Assembly (NCBI GenBank): GCA_017626305.1
Contig: JAGAIW010000023.1
Coordinates: 1 to 42,035 of the forward strand
Source: Clostridia bacterium
GTDB taxonomy: Bacteria > Bacillota > Clostridia > Christensenellales > Borkfalkiaceae
DNA: 42,035 nucleotides
Direction of reading: 5' to 3'
The position numbers and the translations under genes are program-made. Below, piece by piece: positions 27,462-34,627 of this stretch; positions within the stretch are counted from its first letter, which is position 1; each line of letters begins with the position of its first letter. A model generated the notes under the pieces. The model saw nothing but the letters and a program-made list of their open reading frames with translations, had not been told where the DNA came from and did no database searches.

Positions 27462-28988
27462 TTGGCGGTAACCTTTCTTTTTTTATTGCTTTTCGGACGG
27501 TTTTTCTACGTGCAGGTGATTTGGCAGGAAGAACTCAACTATCGCGCGCTTGATCAATGGACGAGAGAAATTCCTATTATCGCAGGCAGGGGAAAAATTA
27601 CCGACACCAACGGCGTCGTGCTGGCGGATAATAACGCCGCGTATACGGTGTTTGCCCGTTCCAACGCCGTCAAGGATAAAGCGGCGACGTCGGCGCTTTT
27701 GGCGAATACGCTCGGCTTGGACGAGAAAACGATATACGATAAATTGACGAAGAAAAAAGCGTCCGAAGTAACGCTTGTAAGACAAGTGGATAAATCGGTT
27801 GCGGAAAAGCTTGCAAGCCTGTCGCTTGACGGCGTGTATTATTCTCGTGATAATACGCGCTACTATCCTAAGGGCGACGCGCTTTGCCAAACGCTTGGTT
27901 TTACGTCCATTGATAACGTAGGTACGACGGGGATAGAAAAGTACTACGAAAAGTATCTTTCGGGCAAAAACGGCGAATTATTATACGAAACCGACCTTGT
28001 AGGGATAGAAATCGAAGGCAGCGTCGCTACGTACGTTCCTGCGGAAGACGGATATAACGTACAGCTCACCATTGATTACGGCATACAAGAAATTGTCGAA
28101 AGCGCATTAAAAAAAGTCATGGAAACGTATGCGCCCGTGGCGGCGGAATGTATCGTTTTGGACGTGAATACCTTTGAAATTCTCGCCCTTGCCAACTATC
28201 CGTCGTACGATTTAAACGATATCCCCCGTAATGATGGGGAGCTTTTAAACGCCTTGACGAGAAACCGCATGATTTGTGATATTTATGAGCCGGGCTCGAC
28301 GTTTAAAATCATTACGTCCGCCGTCAACTTGGAAGAATATTATCGCGGAAATACAAAGGCGTATTCGCCAAATTACGTATTTTCCAGCGCTCGCACAAGG
28401 GCGGTAGACGGTACGACCGTCAAATGTTGGAGTAATCACGCCAACGGCAAGCACAGCAATCAAACGCTTGCGCAGGCGCTAAATAATAGCTGTAACCCTT
28501 GCTTTACGGACATGGCGCTAGCCTTGGGAAAAGAAACCTTTTACGACTATTTGTCCGCTTTTGGTTTTGGTAAGAAAACGGGCGTGGATTTTAGTGGCGA
28601 AAGCTACGGCTTGCTCATGCCCAAACAAGCGGTTCGCGCTTGCGATTTAGCGCGTATAGGGTTTGGTCAAACGGTAGCCGTTTCAGGGTTGCAGCTTGCG
28701 TGCGCTTGCGCGGCGACGGTCAACGGCGGCTATTATTACCAACCACGTTTGGTTAAACGCGTGTATGCCGACGACGGATATACCGCGTTGCAAACGAAAG
28801 CGGAGCTCATTTCTCGTCCCGTCAGCGAACAAACGTCGCAAACCATGCGCAAAATGCTGGAAGGGGTCGTTACGGAAGGGAGCGGCAAAAAGGCGGCGGT
28901 TGAAGGCTATTTGGTTGGAGGAAAAACGGGTGATATTCTGACAACTTGTGTAAATCTCGTCAAAAATCTTATTAAAATATATACTTGA
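27462..28988 (+). CDS. class B penicillin-binding protein (FtsI/SpoVD type), 3' end replaced by mobile element
   Basis: This is a septal or spore peptidoglycan transpeptidase. It has an N-terminal membrane anchor, a dimerisation domain, and transpeptidase motifs STFK (active serine 279 counted from the TTG at 27462), SCN and KTG (488-490). After KTG the usual TAQ and roughly 80-150 further residues are missing. Instead the frame runs about 18 residues into A/T-rich element DNA and stops, so the enzyme is almost certainly inactive as it stands. The start is uncertain. TTG at 27462 lacks a good ribosome binding site and gives no cytoplasmic basic segment, whereas AGGAG at 27385-27389 sits 9 nt before an ATC at 27399 that would restore one. 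There is no ATG or GTG in between. Confidence 0.85.
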   Translation: MAVTFLFLLLFGRFFYVQVIWQEELNYRALDQWTREIPIIAGRGKITDTNGVVLADNNAAYTVFARSNAVKDKAATSALLANTLGLDEKTIYDKLTKKKASEVTLVRQVDKSVAEKLASLSLDGVYYSRDNTRYYPKGDALCQTLGFTSIDNVGTTGIEKYYEKYLSGKNGELLYETDLVGIEIEGSVATYVPAEDGYNVQLTIDYGIQEIVESALKKVMETYAPVAAECIVLDVNTFEILALANYPSYDLNDIPRNDGELLNALTRNRMICDIYEPGSTFKIITSAVNLEEYYRGNTKAYSPNYVFSSARTRAVDGTTVKCWSNHANGKHSNQTLAQALNNSCNPCFTDMALALGKETFYDYLSAFGFGKKTGVDFSGESYGLLMPKQAVRACDLARIGFGQTVAVSGLQLACACAATVNGGYYYQPRLVKRVYADDGYTALQTKAELISRPVSEQTSQTMRKMLEGVVTEGSGKKAAVEGYLVGGKTGDILTTCVNLVKNLIKIYT

Positions 28989-29012
28989 CAAAAAAATAGC
29001 CAATTTTTAATG

Positions 29013-29074
29013 AAAAAAAGCCTAAAATGTCAACAATCTAATTACGGTTTATAGTTGACAATAGGGCTTTTTTT
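29013..29074 (+). terminator. long inverted repeat at the left end of the element
   Basis: Outer arms AAAAAAAGCC (29013-29022) and GGCTTTTTTT (29065-29074), and inner arms TGTCAAC (29028-29034) and GTTGACA (29054-29060), are perfect complements with a small internal loop. As RNA it is a terminator with seven U that would stop readthrough from the disrupted PBP operon. As DNA its right arm contains the -35 box of the first element gene, so it may also be an operator or a recombinase-binding site. Confidence 0.65.
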
Positions 29075-29084
29075 ATGCTATAAT
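29055..29084 (+). promoter_or_regulatory. promoter of the HTH/ATL-like regulator gene
   Basis: TTGACA (29055-29060) and TATAAT (29079-29084) are separated by 18 bp, with an extended -10 TGC. The -35 is part of the inverted repeat at 29013-29074, so a protein bound there would block the promoter. Confidence 0.75.
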
Positions 29085-29113
29085 ATAGGAAAAATAGGGT
29101 TAGGAGAGATATT

Positions 29114-30013
29114 ATGCCGATATACTACTATGGATTACGCAAACTTATGGACGATAATAATATTACGCAAAAAGCACTTGCTGAAGCTTGTGACATTGCG
29201 CCAAATTCAATTTCACGTATGATGCAAGGCGAATATGTCTCAATAGAAACAATTGATAAAATTTGTAATTTCTTCAATTGCGATTATGGTAATATTATTA
29301 CACGATTTAAAAAAGATGATCCTATCGGTTATGTAAGTGATGCTCAATACGAAGAAGGTATGGCACAGGTTAGAACTGCATTGGTTTACTATATGGAAAA
29401 AACAGGAGAGGCTGTTTCAAGGGTAAGTCAGAAAACAACACTATCGGTCAATACGATAAAATCTTTCCTTTTGGGAAATCCGATTCATTCGACGTCATTT
29501 TTGAAGTTGACCAAATTGGGAGATGTCTTTAATAACAGATTGGCTGAAATAATGAATGGAGCAATGAAACCCGATGAGTATATTGCACCGAAGCCAATCA
29601 AAAAAGTTTCCTTTAAGGTATATTATAAATTATTAAAATTGGTACCAAATGGTAAACTTGCAAGAAGGGAGGACATCGAGGCATACGTTGCAAAAAAGTT
29701 AAACGTAGAATATGTTTCTTTTGCATTGTTTAAGGGGGATTCTCAATGGGAGTTCAGTACGGATATTATGTTTACGATTCCATATTGGAGAGAAATCTCA
29801 ACTCGTGGCGTTTTGCAAGAGACAAGTAAATGTTCAAAAGAAACACAAGAACAGGCATTAATCGAAGAAGGTCATACTTTAGTTAAATACGGAAGAGATT
29901 CCAAACGAGTAGAAGACTTCCAAAATAAGCTCTTTGATTTTAATTCAATTGACGATAAGACTTTCTTTGAAATTTATGATGATGAAGAATCAAAACGATT
30001 TTACGAATTTTAA
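29114..30013 (+). CDS. XRE-type HTH protein fused to an alkyltransferase-like (ATL/MGMT) domain
   Basis: This 299-residue protein has a clear Cro/C1-type helix-turn-helix at 1-60 (ITQKALAEACDIAPNSISRM) and a second HTH-like segment at about 90-125. From about residue 168 the pattern VPNGKL...DIEAYVAKKL, then IPYWREISTRG (222-232), then an alternation ending QALIEEGHTL, follows the DNA-binding domain of O6-alkylguanine transferases and ATL proteins. The nucleophilic cysteine of IPCHRVV is replaced by tyrosine (Y224), so no alkyl transfer is expected. It could be a repressor, or a sensor of alkylated DNA that controls the element. AGGAGAG precedes the ATG. The gene stands alone with its own promoter. 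Confidence 0.6.
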   Translation: MPIYYYGLRKLMDDNNITQKALAEACDIAPNSISRMMQGEYVSIETIDKICNFFNCDYGNIITRFKKDDPIGYVSDAQYEEGMAQVRTALVYYMEKTGEAVSRVSQKTTLSVNTIKSFLLGNPIHSTSFLKLTKLGDVFNNRLAEIMNGAMKPDEYIAPKPIKKVSFKVYYKLLKLVPNGKLARREDIEAYVAKKLNVEYVSFALFKGDSQWEFSTDIMFTIPYWREISTRGVLQETSKCSKETQEQALIEEGHTLVKYGRDSKRVEDFQNKLFDFNSIDDKTFFEIYDDEESKRFYEF

Positions 30014-30075
30014 TAGTTAAATATAAAAAAATGTAAAAAACGACAAAATATATCTATTAAAAAATGTAATTTTTA

Positions 30076-30104
30076 TTGACATTTATACGCTTATATGATA
30101 TACT
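30076..30104 (+). promoter_or_regulatory. promoter of the DUF4143-type ATPase gene
   Basis: TTGACA (30076-30081) and TATACT (30099-30104) are separated by 17 bp, with an extended -10 TGA. Transcription would start about 10 nt before the ribosome binding site. Confidence 0.75.
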
Positions 30105-30125
30105 ATTGCCATCTGGAGGATGATT

Positions 30126-31421
30126 ATGGAACGAAAAATTTATCAAGAATTATTAAACTGGAAAAACAACGAAGCTCGTAAACCATTAATCTTGCAAGGT
30201 GCAAGACAAGTAGGCAAAACGTATATAGTCAATTATTTTGCAGGTAAAGAATATCAAAATTATATTTACTGTAATTTTGAGAAAGAAAAGGGGTTAGAGG
30301 ATTTCTTTACAGATTTGAACCCTGAAAATATAATTCGTAAATTAGCGAATTATAAACGTAAAGAAATTTTACCGAAAGACACTTTGATTATTTTTGATGA
30401 AATTCAGTCTTGCCCACAAGCAATTACTTCTTTAAAGTATTTTAATGAGGAAGCGAATGAATACCATATCGTTGCACTTGGCTCATTATTAGGCGTTTCA
30501 GTAAATCGTGGCAATTTTTCATTCCCTGTTGGTAAAGTTCAATTTTTAACAATGTATCCAATGGATTTTGAAGAATACTTGCTTGCAAAGGGAGAAGAGT
30601 ACTTAGTGGGGCAAATTAAAGATTGTTACGCAAGCGATACACCATTAGATACACTTTTTCACGAACGTGCGCTTGACTACTATAAAGAGTATTTATTCGT
30701 TGGCGGTATGCCTGAAGTGGTTGAAAATTACATCAAGAATAAAAACACTGAAATGGTAAGAATAGCGCAACAAACTATTTTGGAATCGTATCAAAACGAT
30801 ATGGGTAAATATAATAAACAATCTGAAATTCCAAAGACCAAGATTGTCTATAAAAATATTAGCACCCAACTTGCTAAAGAGAATAAAAAGTTTCAATACA
30901 AGTATGTGAAATCAGGTGGACGCGCTTCTGAATTTGAGAGTGCAATAGAGTGGTTGTGTTTGGCCGGTGTTGCAAGTCAGTTATATCGTATAGAGCAAAT
31001 TGCTTTACCGTTAAATGCTTATAGGTCATTATCAGACTTTAAGTTTTATATGAATGACGTTGGGCTTTGTGGTGCAAGTCAAGATATACATTTTGACGAT
31101 ATTCAGCGAGACAATCCCTTGTTATATAATTTCAAGGGTGGCTTAACTGAAAATTACGTGTTTAATCAATTTACGAGTAATGGATTTGATTTATATTATT
31201 GGACTAGCGGAAATCAAGCGGAAATAGATTTTATTGTAAGAGTTAATGAAGAAATTGTTCCTGTTGAGGTAAAATCTTCGGATAACACTCGTTCAAGAAG
31301 CTTATCCGTTTATAATGGTAAATACGCTCCAGCATATTCAATCCGATTATCAATGAAGAACTTCGGATTTGAAAATGGTATAAAATCAGTTCCACTTTAC
31401 GCAGCGTTTTGTATTAAATAA
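30126..31421 (+). CDS. AAA ATPase of the AAA_14/DUF4143 family
   Basis: This 431-residue P-loop ATPase has Walker A GARQVGKT (25-32) and Walker B LIIFDEIQSC. The C-terminal DUF4143 part ends in EIDFIVR...VPVEVKS, where D368 and E381-x-K383 form a PD-(D/E)XK nuclease-like pattern. The family is widespread and of unknown function; proposals include roles in mobile elements or defence. The second ATG at 30126 is chosen: it is 6 nt from GGAGG, while the ATG at 30120 touches it. It is monocistronic within the element, and a hairpin lies 38 bp after the stop. Confidence 0.85.
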   Translation: MERKIYQELLNWKNNEARKPLILQGARQVGKTYIVNYFAGKEYQNYIYCNFEKEKGLEDFFTDLNPENIIRKLANYKRKEILPKDTLIIFDEIQSCPQAITSLKYFNEEANEYHIVALGSLLGVSVNRGNFSFPVGKVQFLTMYPMDFEEYLLAKGEEYLVGQIKDCYASDTPLDTLFHERALDYYKEYLFVGGMPEVVENYIKNKNTEMVRIAQQTILESYQNDMGKYNKQSEIPKTKIVYKNISTQLAKENKKFQYKYVKSGGRASEFESAIEWLCLAGVASQLYRIEQIALPLNAYRSLSDFKFYMNDVGLCGASQDIHFDDIQRDNPLLYNFKGGLTENYVFNQFTSNGFDLYYWTSGNQAEIDFIVRVNEEIVPVEVKSSDNTRSRSLSVYNGKYAPAYSIRLSMKNFGFENGIKSVPLYAAFCIK

Positions 31422-31459
31422 TGCTGTAACATAATTATAAATAAATATATTATTAAATT

Positions 31460-31490
31460 AAGGCAGAATTAAAATGTTCTGTCTTTTTTT
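31460..31490 (+). terminator. hairpin with U-run just upstream of the next ribosome binding site
   Basis: AAGGCAGAA (31460-31468) and TTCTGTCTT (31477-31485) form a stem with one G-U pair followed by a run of T. The ribosome binding site of the next gene starts only 11 nt later (31501), so that gene must be read through this hairpin. Confidence 0.75.
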
Positions 31491-31509
31491 ATTTTCAAAA
31501 GGAGGCTTT

Positions 31510-32550
31510 ATGAGTTGTTTGATGAAATTTAAGTGGGTGAAATTGCCACGCGAAATTATCCCTCAAAAGAAAGGAATTATGGGGTATTGGATGAAACTTG
31601 CTGCAAGGGTTGCTTTTAGAAAAGGGCAATCCTTTTATTGTGGTCACACCAATGAGGTAAATCCTGGCGAGTGGGTTGGTGGCATTATGGGTCTAAAGAG
31701 TATTCTTGGAATTAAATCGAAAGAAAAAGCGATACAAGTTATGGATGAGCTTAATAGATTTGGATATATAACTTATAACGTTGACGTTCAAACTAAAAAA
31801 TTGACTTATAAAATAAACGACTGGGTTATCGAATGTTCAGGAAAAGAATGTCTAAACGACAATACTTATGCAACTAACGATTATGGCTTTCTTTGCGTAC
31901 CGAGAAATATTACTGAACGTCTTGTGAATAACGGGTATAAATTTGCCGAATCTGATGCGTGGTTAGACCTTTGGATTCATACGATTTATGAAGATAGAAA
32001 AAATTTTTTAACTTTTTTTGCTCCAATGGTAAGGTTTCAAGAATTGAATGTCTTCTTATCATTGGAGACACTTAGTAAGCGCTGGGGCTGGGAAAAGACA
32101 AAAACGTGGAGATTTTTCCAAAAAAATAAGGAGGTGTTTGAATTATATCGTCTTCCCGGAACTTACGGCTGTTTGCTATTCAATAAGTTGTATCCGATCA
32201 GTAAAGATATAGTATTACCAAAACAAGCAGAAATAATTGAAATAATTTTGAAAACACGACAGACGTTAGAAGATAGGAAAGTAGATTGCGCTCACGGGAA
32301 TCTAGGGTATCTTATCGAAACAATGGGAGAGGATTTTACAAACTTGATTGTTAATGAGAGAGAAAAAAATAGCGTTGCACTTTTTCATTATATAATACGC
32401 GCGTATATTTCTCCGTGTTGGAAAGACGTTAAAATTAGTTATGACTGCAAAGAATATTATATATTACTCAAAGGAGAAGTTATTGAACTAAATAAAATAC
32501 GTGGTCCTTGTGTGTCTCTGGATTTACACGATAAGGAGAATCAGCAATGA
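31510..32550 (+). CDS. winged-helix DNA-binding protein, possible replication initiator of the element
   Basis: This 346-residue protein has no certain assignment. The N-terminal part (KWVKLPREII...GYWMKLAARVAF...IKSKEKAIQVMDELNRFGYI) and the middle part (LETLSKRWGWEKTKTWRFFQKN) both resemble winged helices of the kind in phage or plasmid replication and DnaD-like proteins. No catalytic motif is visible. The start at 31510 is fixed by GGAGG at 31501-31505; an upstream in-frame ATG lies inside the leader hairpin. It overlaps the next gene by 4 bp. An initiator or partition-type role is only inferred from the fold and position. Confidence 0.5.
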   Translation: MSCLMKFKWVKLPREIIPQKKGIMGYWMKLAARVAFRKGQSFYCGHTNEVNPGEWVGGIMGLKSILGIKSKEKAIQVMDELNRFGYITYNVDVQTKKLTYKINDWVIECSGKECLNDNTYATNDYGFLCVPRNITERLVNNGYKFAESDAWLDLWIHTIYEDRKNFLTFFAPMVRFQELNVFLSLETLSKRWGWEKTKTWRFFQKNKEVFELYRLPGTYGCLLFNKLYPISKDIVLPKQAEIIEIILKTRQTLEDRKVDCAHGNLGYLIETMGEDFTNLIVNEREKNSVALFHYIIRAYISPCWKDVKISYDCKEYYILLKGEVIELNKIRGPCVSLDLHDKENQQ

Positions 32551-33212
32551 AAGAAAAAAAAGAAACTAATGAAATGAGAAAGGCAGAAATGTCCAAAGAA
32601 ATTAATGTGATGAAACAAGAACATTCGGATTTTTTAAGGTTGTTCTTGGACGGTACACTTACTGGTGATACCAAGAAAGTTGATGAAGTTCTACAAGACT
32701 TTAAGAATAATAAGATGCCGAAGGCATTTCATAACACTAGATTACTACTTAGAAATTACAAAAAAATAGTTTGGTTGGTTGAATGTTTTCCTGAATTTAT
32801 TGCAACGGAACTTGCTCAACCATTAGAGAGCGTTGATAAACTTTTGGCTCGTGTTGATGGAGAATTAGCGTTTGGGAATAAAAAACTTGATAGGAAATTA
32901 GCTAGCATTGAAAAGACAAGAATGGTTTTGGAATTGGTGAACGATGCAATAAGTGTCTTGCAGAAAATGCCTAAGGGCGAAAATATGTATCAAGTTATTT
33001 ATTTGACTTATGCAACGCAAGAAGATTTGACCATTGATGATATTTTGTACCGATTAAATATATCGAGAAAGAAATATTATTTACTTAGGGACCAAGCTAT
33101 AGCATTAATTTCTATTCGTTTATGGACGAGCGCAGACAAGGATTTGGCATTTTGGTTAGAGTTGCTGTACATTTATGAAAACAGAAAAAAAGATGGAGGT
33201 GAAGATAATTAA
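32547..33212 (+). CDS. ArpU/sigma-region-4-like regulatory protein
   Basis: This 221-residue protein is charged and helical in its first half. Its C-terminal part (QVIYLTYATQEDLTIDDIL then YRLNISRKKYYLLRDQAI) matches the pattern of phage-type late regulators of the ArpU/RinA kind and sigma factor region 4. AAGGAG lies 8 nt upstream and it overlaps the previous gene by ATGA, so they are coupled. As the only clear activator-like protein before the transfer genes, it is a candidate controller of the duplicated promoter module at 33881-34179. That link is inference. Confidence 0.6.
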   Translation: MKEKKETNEMRKAEMSKEINVMKQEHSDFLRLFLDGTLTGDTKKVDEVLQDFKNNKMPKAFHNTRLLLRNYKKIVWLVECFPEFIATELAQPLESVDKLLARVDGELAFGNKKLDRKLASIEKTRMVLELVNDAISVLQKMPKGENMYQVIYLTYATQEDLTIDDILYRLNISRKKYYLLRDQAIALISIRLWTSADKDLAFWLELLYIYENRKKDGGEDN

Positions 33213-33227
33213 GGCGTTGAAAAGTGA

Positions 33228-33256
33228 TTGAAATATTTTTTTATATTTGATATAAT
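33228..33256 (+). promoter_or_regulatory. promoter upstream of the 160-residue protein gene
   Basis: TTGAAA (33228-33233) and TATAAT (33251-33256) are separated by 17 bp, with an extended -10 TGA. Transcription would begin near 33263, before the hairpin at 33281-33315. Confidence 0.75.
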
Positions 33257-33280
33257 ATAAGTAAACTAACAGTCTTAAGG

Positions 33281-33320
33281 TGGCGGACTGATTAATAATT
33301 TTAATTGGTCTGCCATTTAT
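33281..33320 (+). terminator. leader hairpin (attenuator-like) before the 160-residue protein gene
   Basis: Positions 33281-33295 and 33301-33315 form a continuous 15-bp stem with three G-U pairs and a 5-nt loop, followed by a T-rich run. It lies between the promoter and the ribosome binding site (about 33340), so it would attenuate the gene. Confidence 0.75.
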
Positions 33321-33350
33321 TTATGTAAATTAGTATACAGGAGGTAAACA

Positions 33351-33833
33351 ATGAAAGAAAAAAATAAATTTACATTAGAAAAAATAGATGAATTGTTAAG
33401 CCTTCTTGTAGGATATGAAACACAAAAGTACACATTTGAAAACAAAGGATATGATTTTCTTGATGTAGGACAGTTGTTTGTAAAAGTTAAAAATCCTGAG
33501 AAGACAAACGATTTATCAATCAAAACAAGTGACGTATTTACATTATTTTTTGCAGGAACGCAAAAAGAATTCCCTGCAAATGAACAAGGGTTTAATGAAT
33601 TAAAAATACTTGTGCAGGCTATACTTGATTGCTCTCAGTGTGTTTATGTTCTAAATACAACGGATGGCTCTCGTTATGCGATAGGGAAGGTTTTATCCGT
33701 AAAGGAAATTAATGATAAAACTATTAAAAATATAATTAATTCTTTTGCGGAATTTAGGAAAATGAAGATGAAGAACGCAAAACTTAGGCTTATTGCGTGG
33801 CAATCGGAGTATAATAAAGAGTTTTGTCTTTAG
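33351..33833 (+). CDS. hypothetical protein of the element
   Basis: This 160-residue soluble protein has no recognised motif. It appears as a mixed alpha/beta domain (about 1-120) followed by a basic C-terminal helix (EFRKMKMKNAKLRL). CAGGAGGT lies 7 nt upstream of the ATG. It has its own promoter and hairpin leader and is followed by a 400-bp non-coding region with the duplicated regulatory module. Function unknown. Confidence 0.7.
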   Translation: MKEKNKFTLEKIDELLSLLVGYETQKYTFENKGYDFLDVGQLFVKVKNPEKTNDLSIKTSDVFTLFFAGTQKEFPANEQGFNELKILVQAILDCSQCVYVLNTTDGSRYAIGKVLSVKEINDKTIKNIINSFAEFRKMKMKNAKLRLIAWQSEYNKEFCL

Positions 33834-33880
33834 AAAAAGATTCTTAAGATTGAGACTTTTTAGAGAAGAATATTAAAAAT

Positions 33881-34006
33881 TTTTTAAAAGGATACGAAAC
33901 ATACACAAAAAATATACAAAACTTACACAAAAAAGAGATATAAAGGGAATTCCTAATGTGTTAAAATGATATCGTGAAAAAATTGAAACCAGACGTGAAA
34001 CCACCG
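33881..34006 (+). promoter_or_regulatory. regulatory module, copy 1 of a tandem duplication
   Basis: This stretch of about 126 bp is repeated 173 bp downstream without gaps (about 90% identical over the core 33891-33995). It contains two 22-bp direct repeats (starting TACGAAAC at 33893 and TACAAAAC at 33915), each with a second half TACACAAAAA. These lie just upstream of an extended -10, TGTTAAAAT (33959-33967), that has no good -35. This is the layout of an activator-dependent promoter. Its transcript would end at the hairpin 33998-34037 after about 60 nt unless antiterminated. Confidence 0.6.
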
Positions 34007-34037
34007 TTTTGATGTGCAAATCAAATGGTGGTTTTTT
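33998..34037 (+). terminator. terminator of regulatory module copy 1
   Basis: Outer arms AAACCACC (33998-34005) and GGTGGTTT (34027-34034), and inner arms TTTGAT (34008-34013) and ATCAAA (34020-34025), form a long hairpin followed by six T. It differs in sequence from the hairpin of copy 2, although the promoters are near-identical. Confidence 0.85.
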
Positions 34038-34053
34038 AGTTAAATTTTAATTT

Positions 34054-34179
34054 TTTTTAAAAAGATACGAAACTTACACAAAAAATATACAAAACTTATA
34101 CAAAAAAGAGATTTAACGGGGATTCTCAATGTGTTAAAATGGTATCGTGGAAAAATTGAAACCAAACGAACGCACCGCT
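34054..34179 (+). promoter_or_regulatory. regulatory module, copy 2, directly upstream of the pilin gene
   Basis: This is the second copy of the module, with the two 22-bp repeats at 34066-34109 and the extended -10 TGTTAAAAT (34132-34140). The differences from copy 1 are single-base changes, about ten in the 105-bp core, showing that the duplication is not recent. Transcription would start near 34147 and run into the hairpin at 34173-34207 before reaching the pilin gene at 34235. Confidence 0.6.
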
Positions 34180-34207
34180 TAGGAAAACTATCCTAAACGG
34201 TGTTTTT
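34173..34207 (+). terminator. attenuator-like hairpin before the pilin gene
   Basis: CACCG (34173-34177) pairs with CGGTG (34198-34202), and TTAGGA (34179-34184) with TCCTAA (34191-34196). Five T follow, then the ribosome binding site AGGAGG at 34221. The transfer operon must be transcribed through it. Confidence 0.85.
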
Positions 34208-34234
34208 GTTTACTAAAAAAAGGAGGTAAAAAGT

Positions 34235-34597
34235 ATGCAAGCAGAAAAGCAAAAAGGTGCTTGGATAAAAATTGTATACTGGTCTCTTGTCTTTGCTTTC
34301 ATGGCTATTCTTGTTTGTATGCAGACAACGTTTGCAGCAACTGAAACTATGTGGGATAGATTTGAAACCGTTATGAACGATTTTTATTATAAGCTTCTTG
34401 GTATCAGTACCATTATTGCTGTTGCGATGGCAGCAGTGGCTTTGGTTGTAAGAATGGTTTCTAGGAACCAAAAAGCAGTAGATGAAGCAAGTGCTTGGTT
34501 GAAGAGAATTTTAATTACTTGGGTTATATTGAATTCTCTCGGACTAATTGTAGCGTATGTACAACCGCTTATTGCGGGCGGAAATTACGTTGGGTAA
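34235..34597 (+). CDS. VirB2/TrbC-like pilin-type protein
   Basis: This 120-residue protein begins with a signal-like hydrophobic segment (about 13-34) ending FAA, a probable cleavage site. Two further membrane helices lie at about 55-75 and 90-112. This is the layout of VirB2/TrbC conjugative pilins and of the small membrane protein that opens transfer operons in Gram-positive elements. AGGAGG lies 8 nt upstream. It is the first gene of the transfer operon; TrbL follows after 30 bp. Confidence 0.72.
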   Translation: MQAEKQKGAWIKIVYWSLVFAFMAILVCMQTTFAATETMWDRFETVMNDFYYKLLGISTIIAVAMAAVALVVRMVSRNQKAVDEASAWLKRILITWVILNSLGLIVAYVQPLIAGGNYVG

Positions 34598-34627
34598 ACC
34601 TAATCAAGGAAAGGGAGGTGATAACAA

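Noticed and set aside
28932-29000. tRNA-type attachment site for the element
   Set aside because: No tRNA gene is present; the junction falls within the PBP coding sequence.
33893-34109. Plasmid-type replication origin with iterons
   Set aside because: The repeats are only four, sit immediately upstream of extended -10 boxes and are not next to a clear initiator gene; a promoter operator explains them better, although an origin cannot be wholly excluded.
33881-34179. CRISPR array from the repeated blocks
   Set aside because: There are only two long copies, each containing promoter signals and a terminator, with no short repeats and unique spacers and no cas genes.
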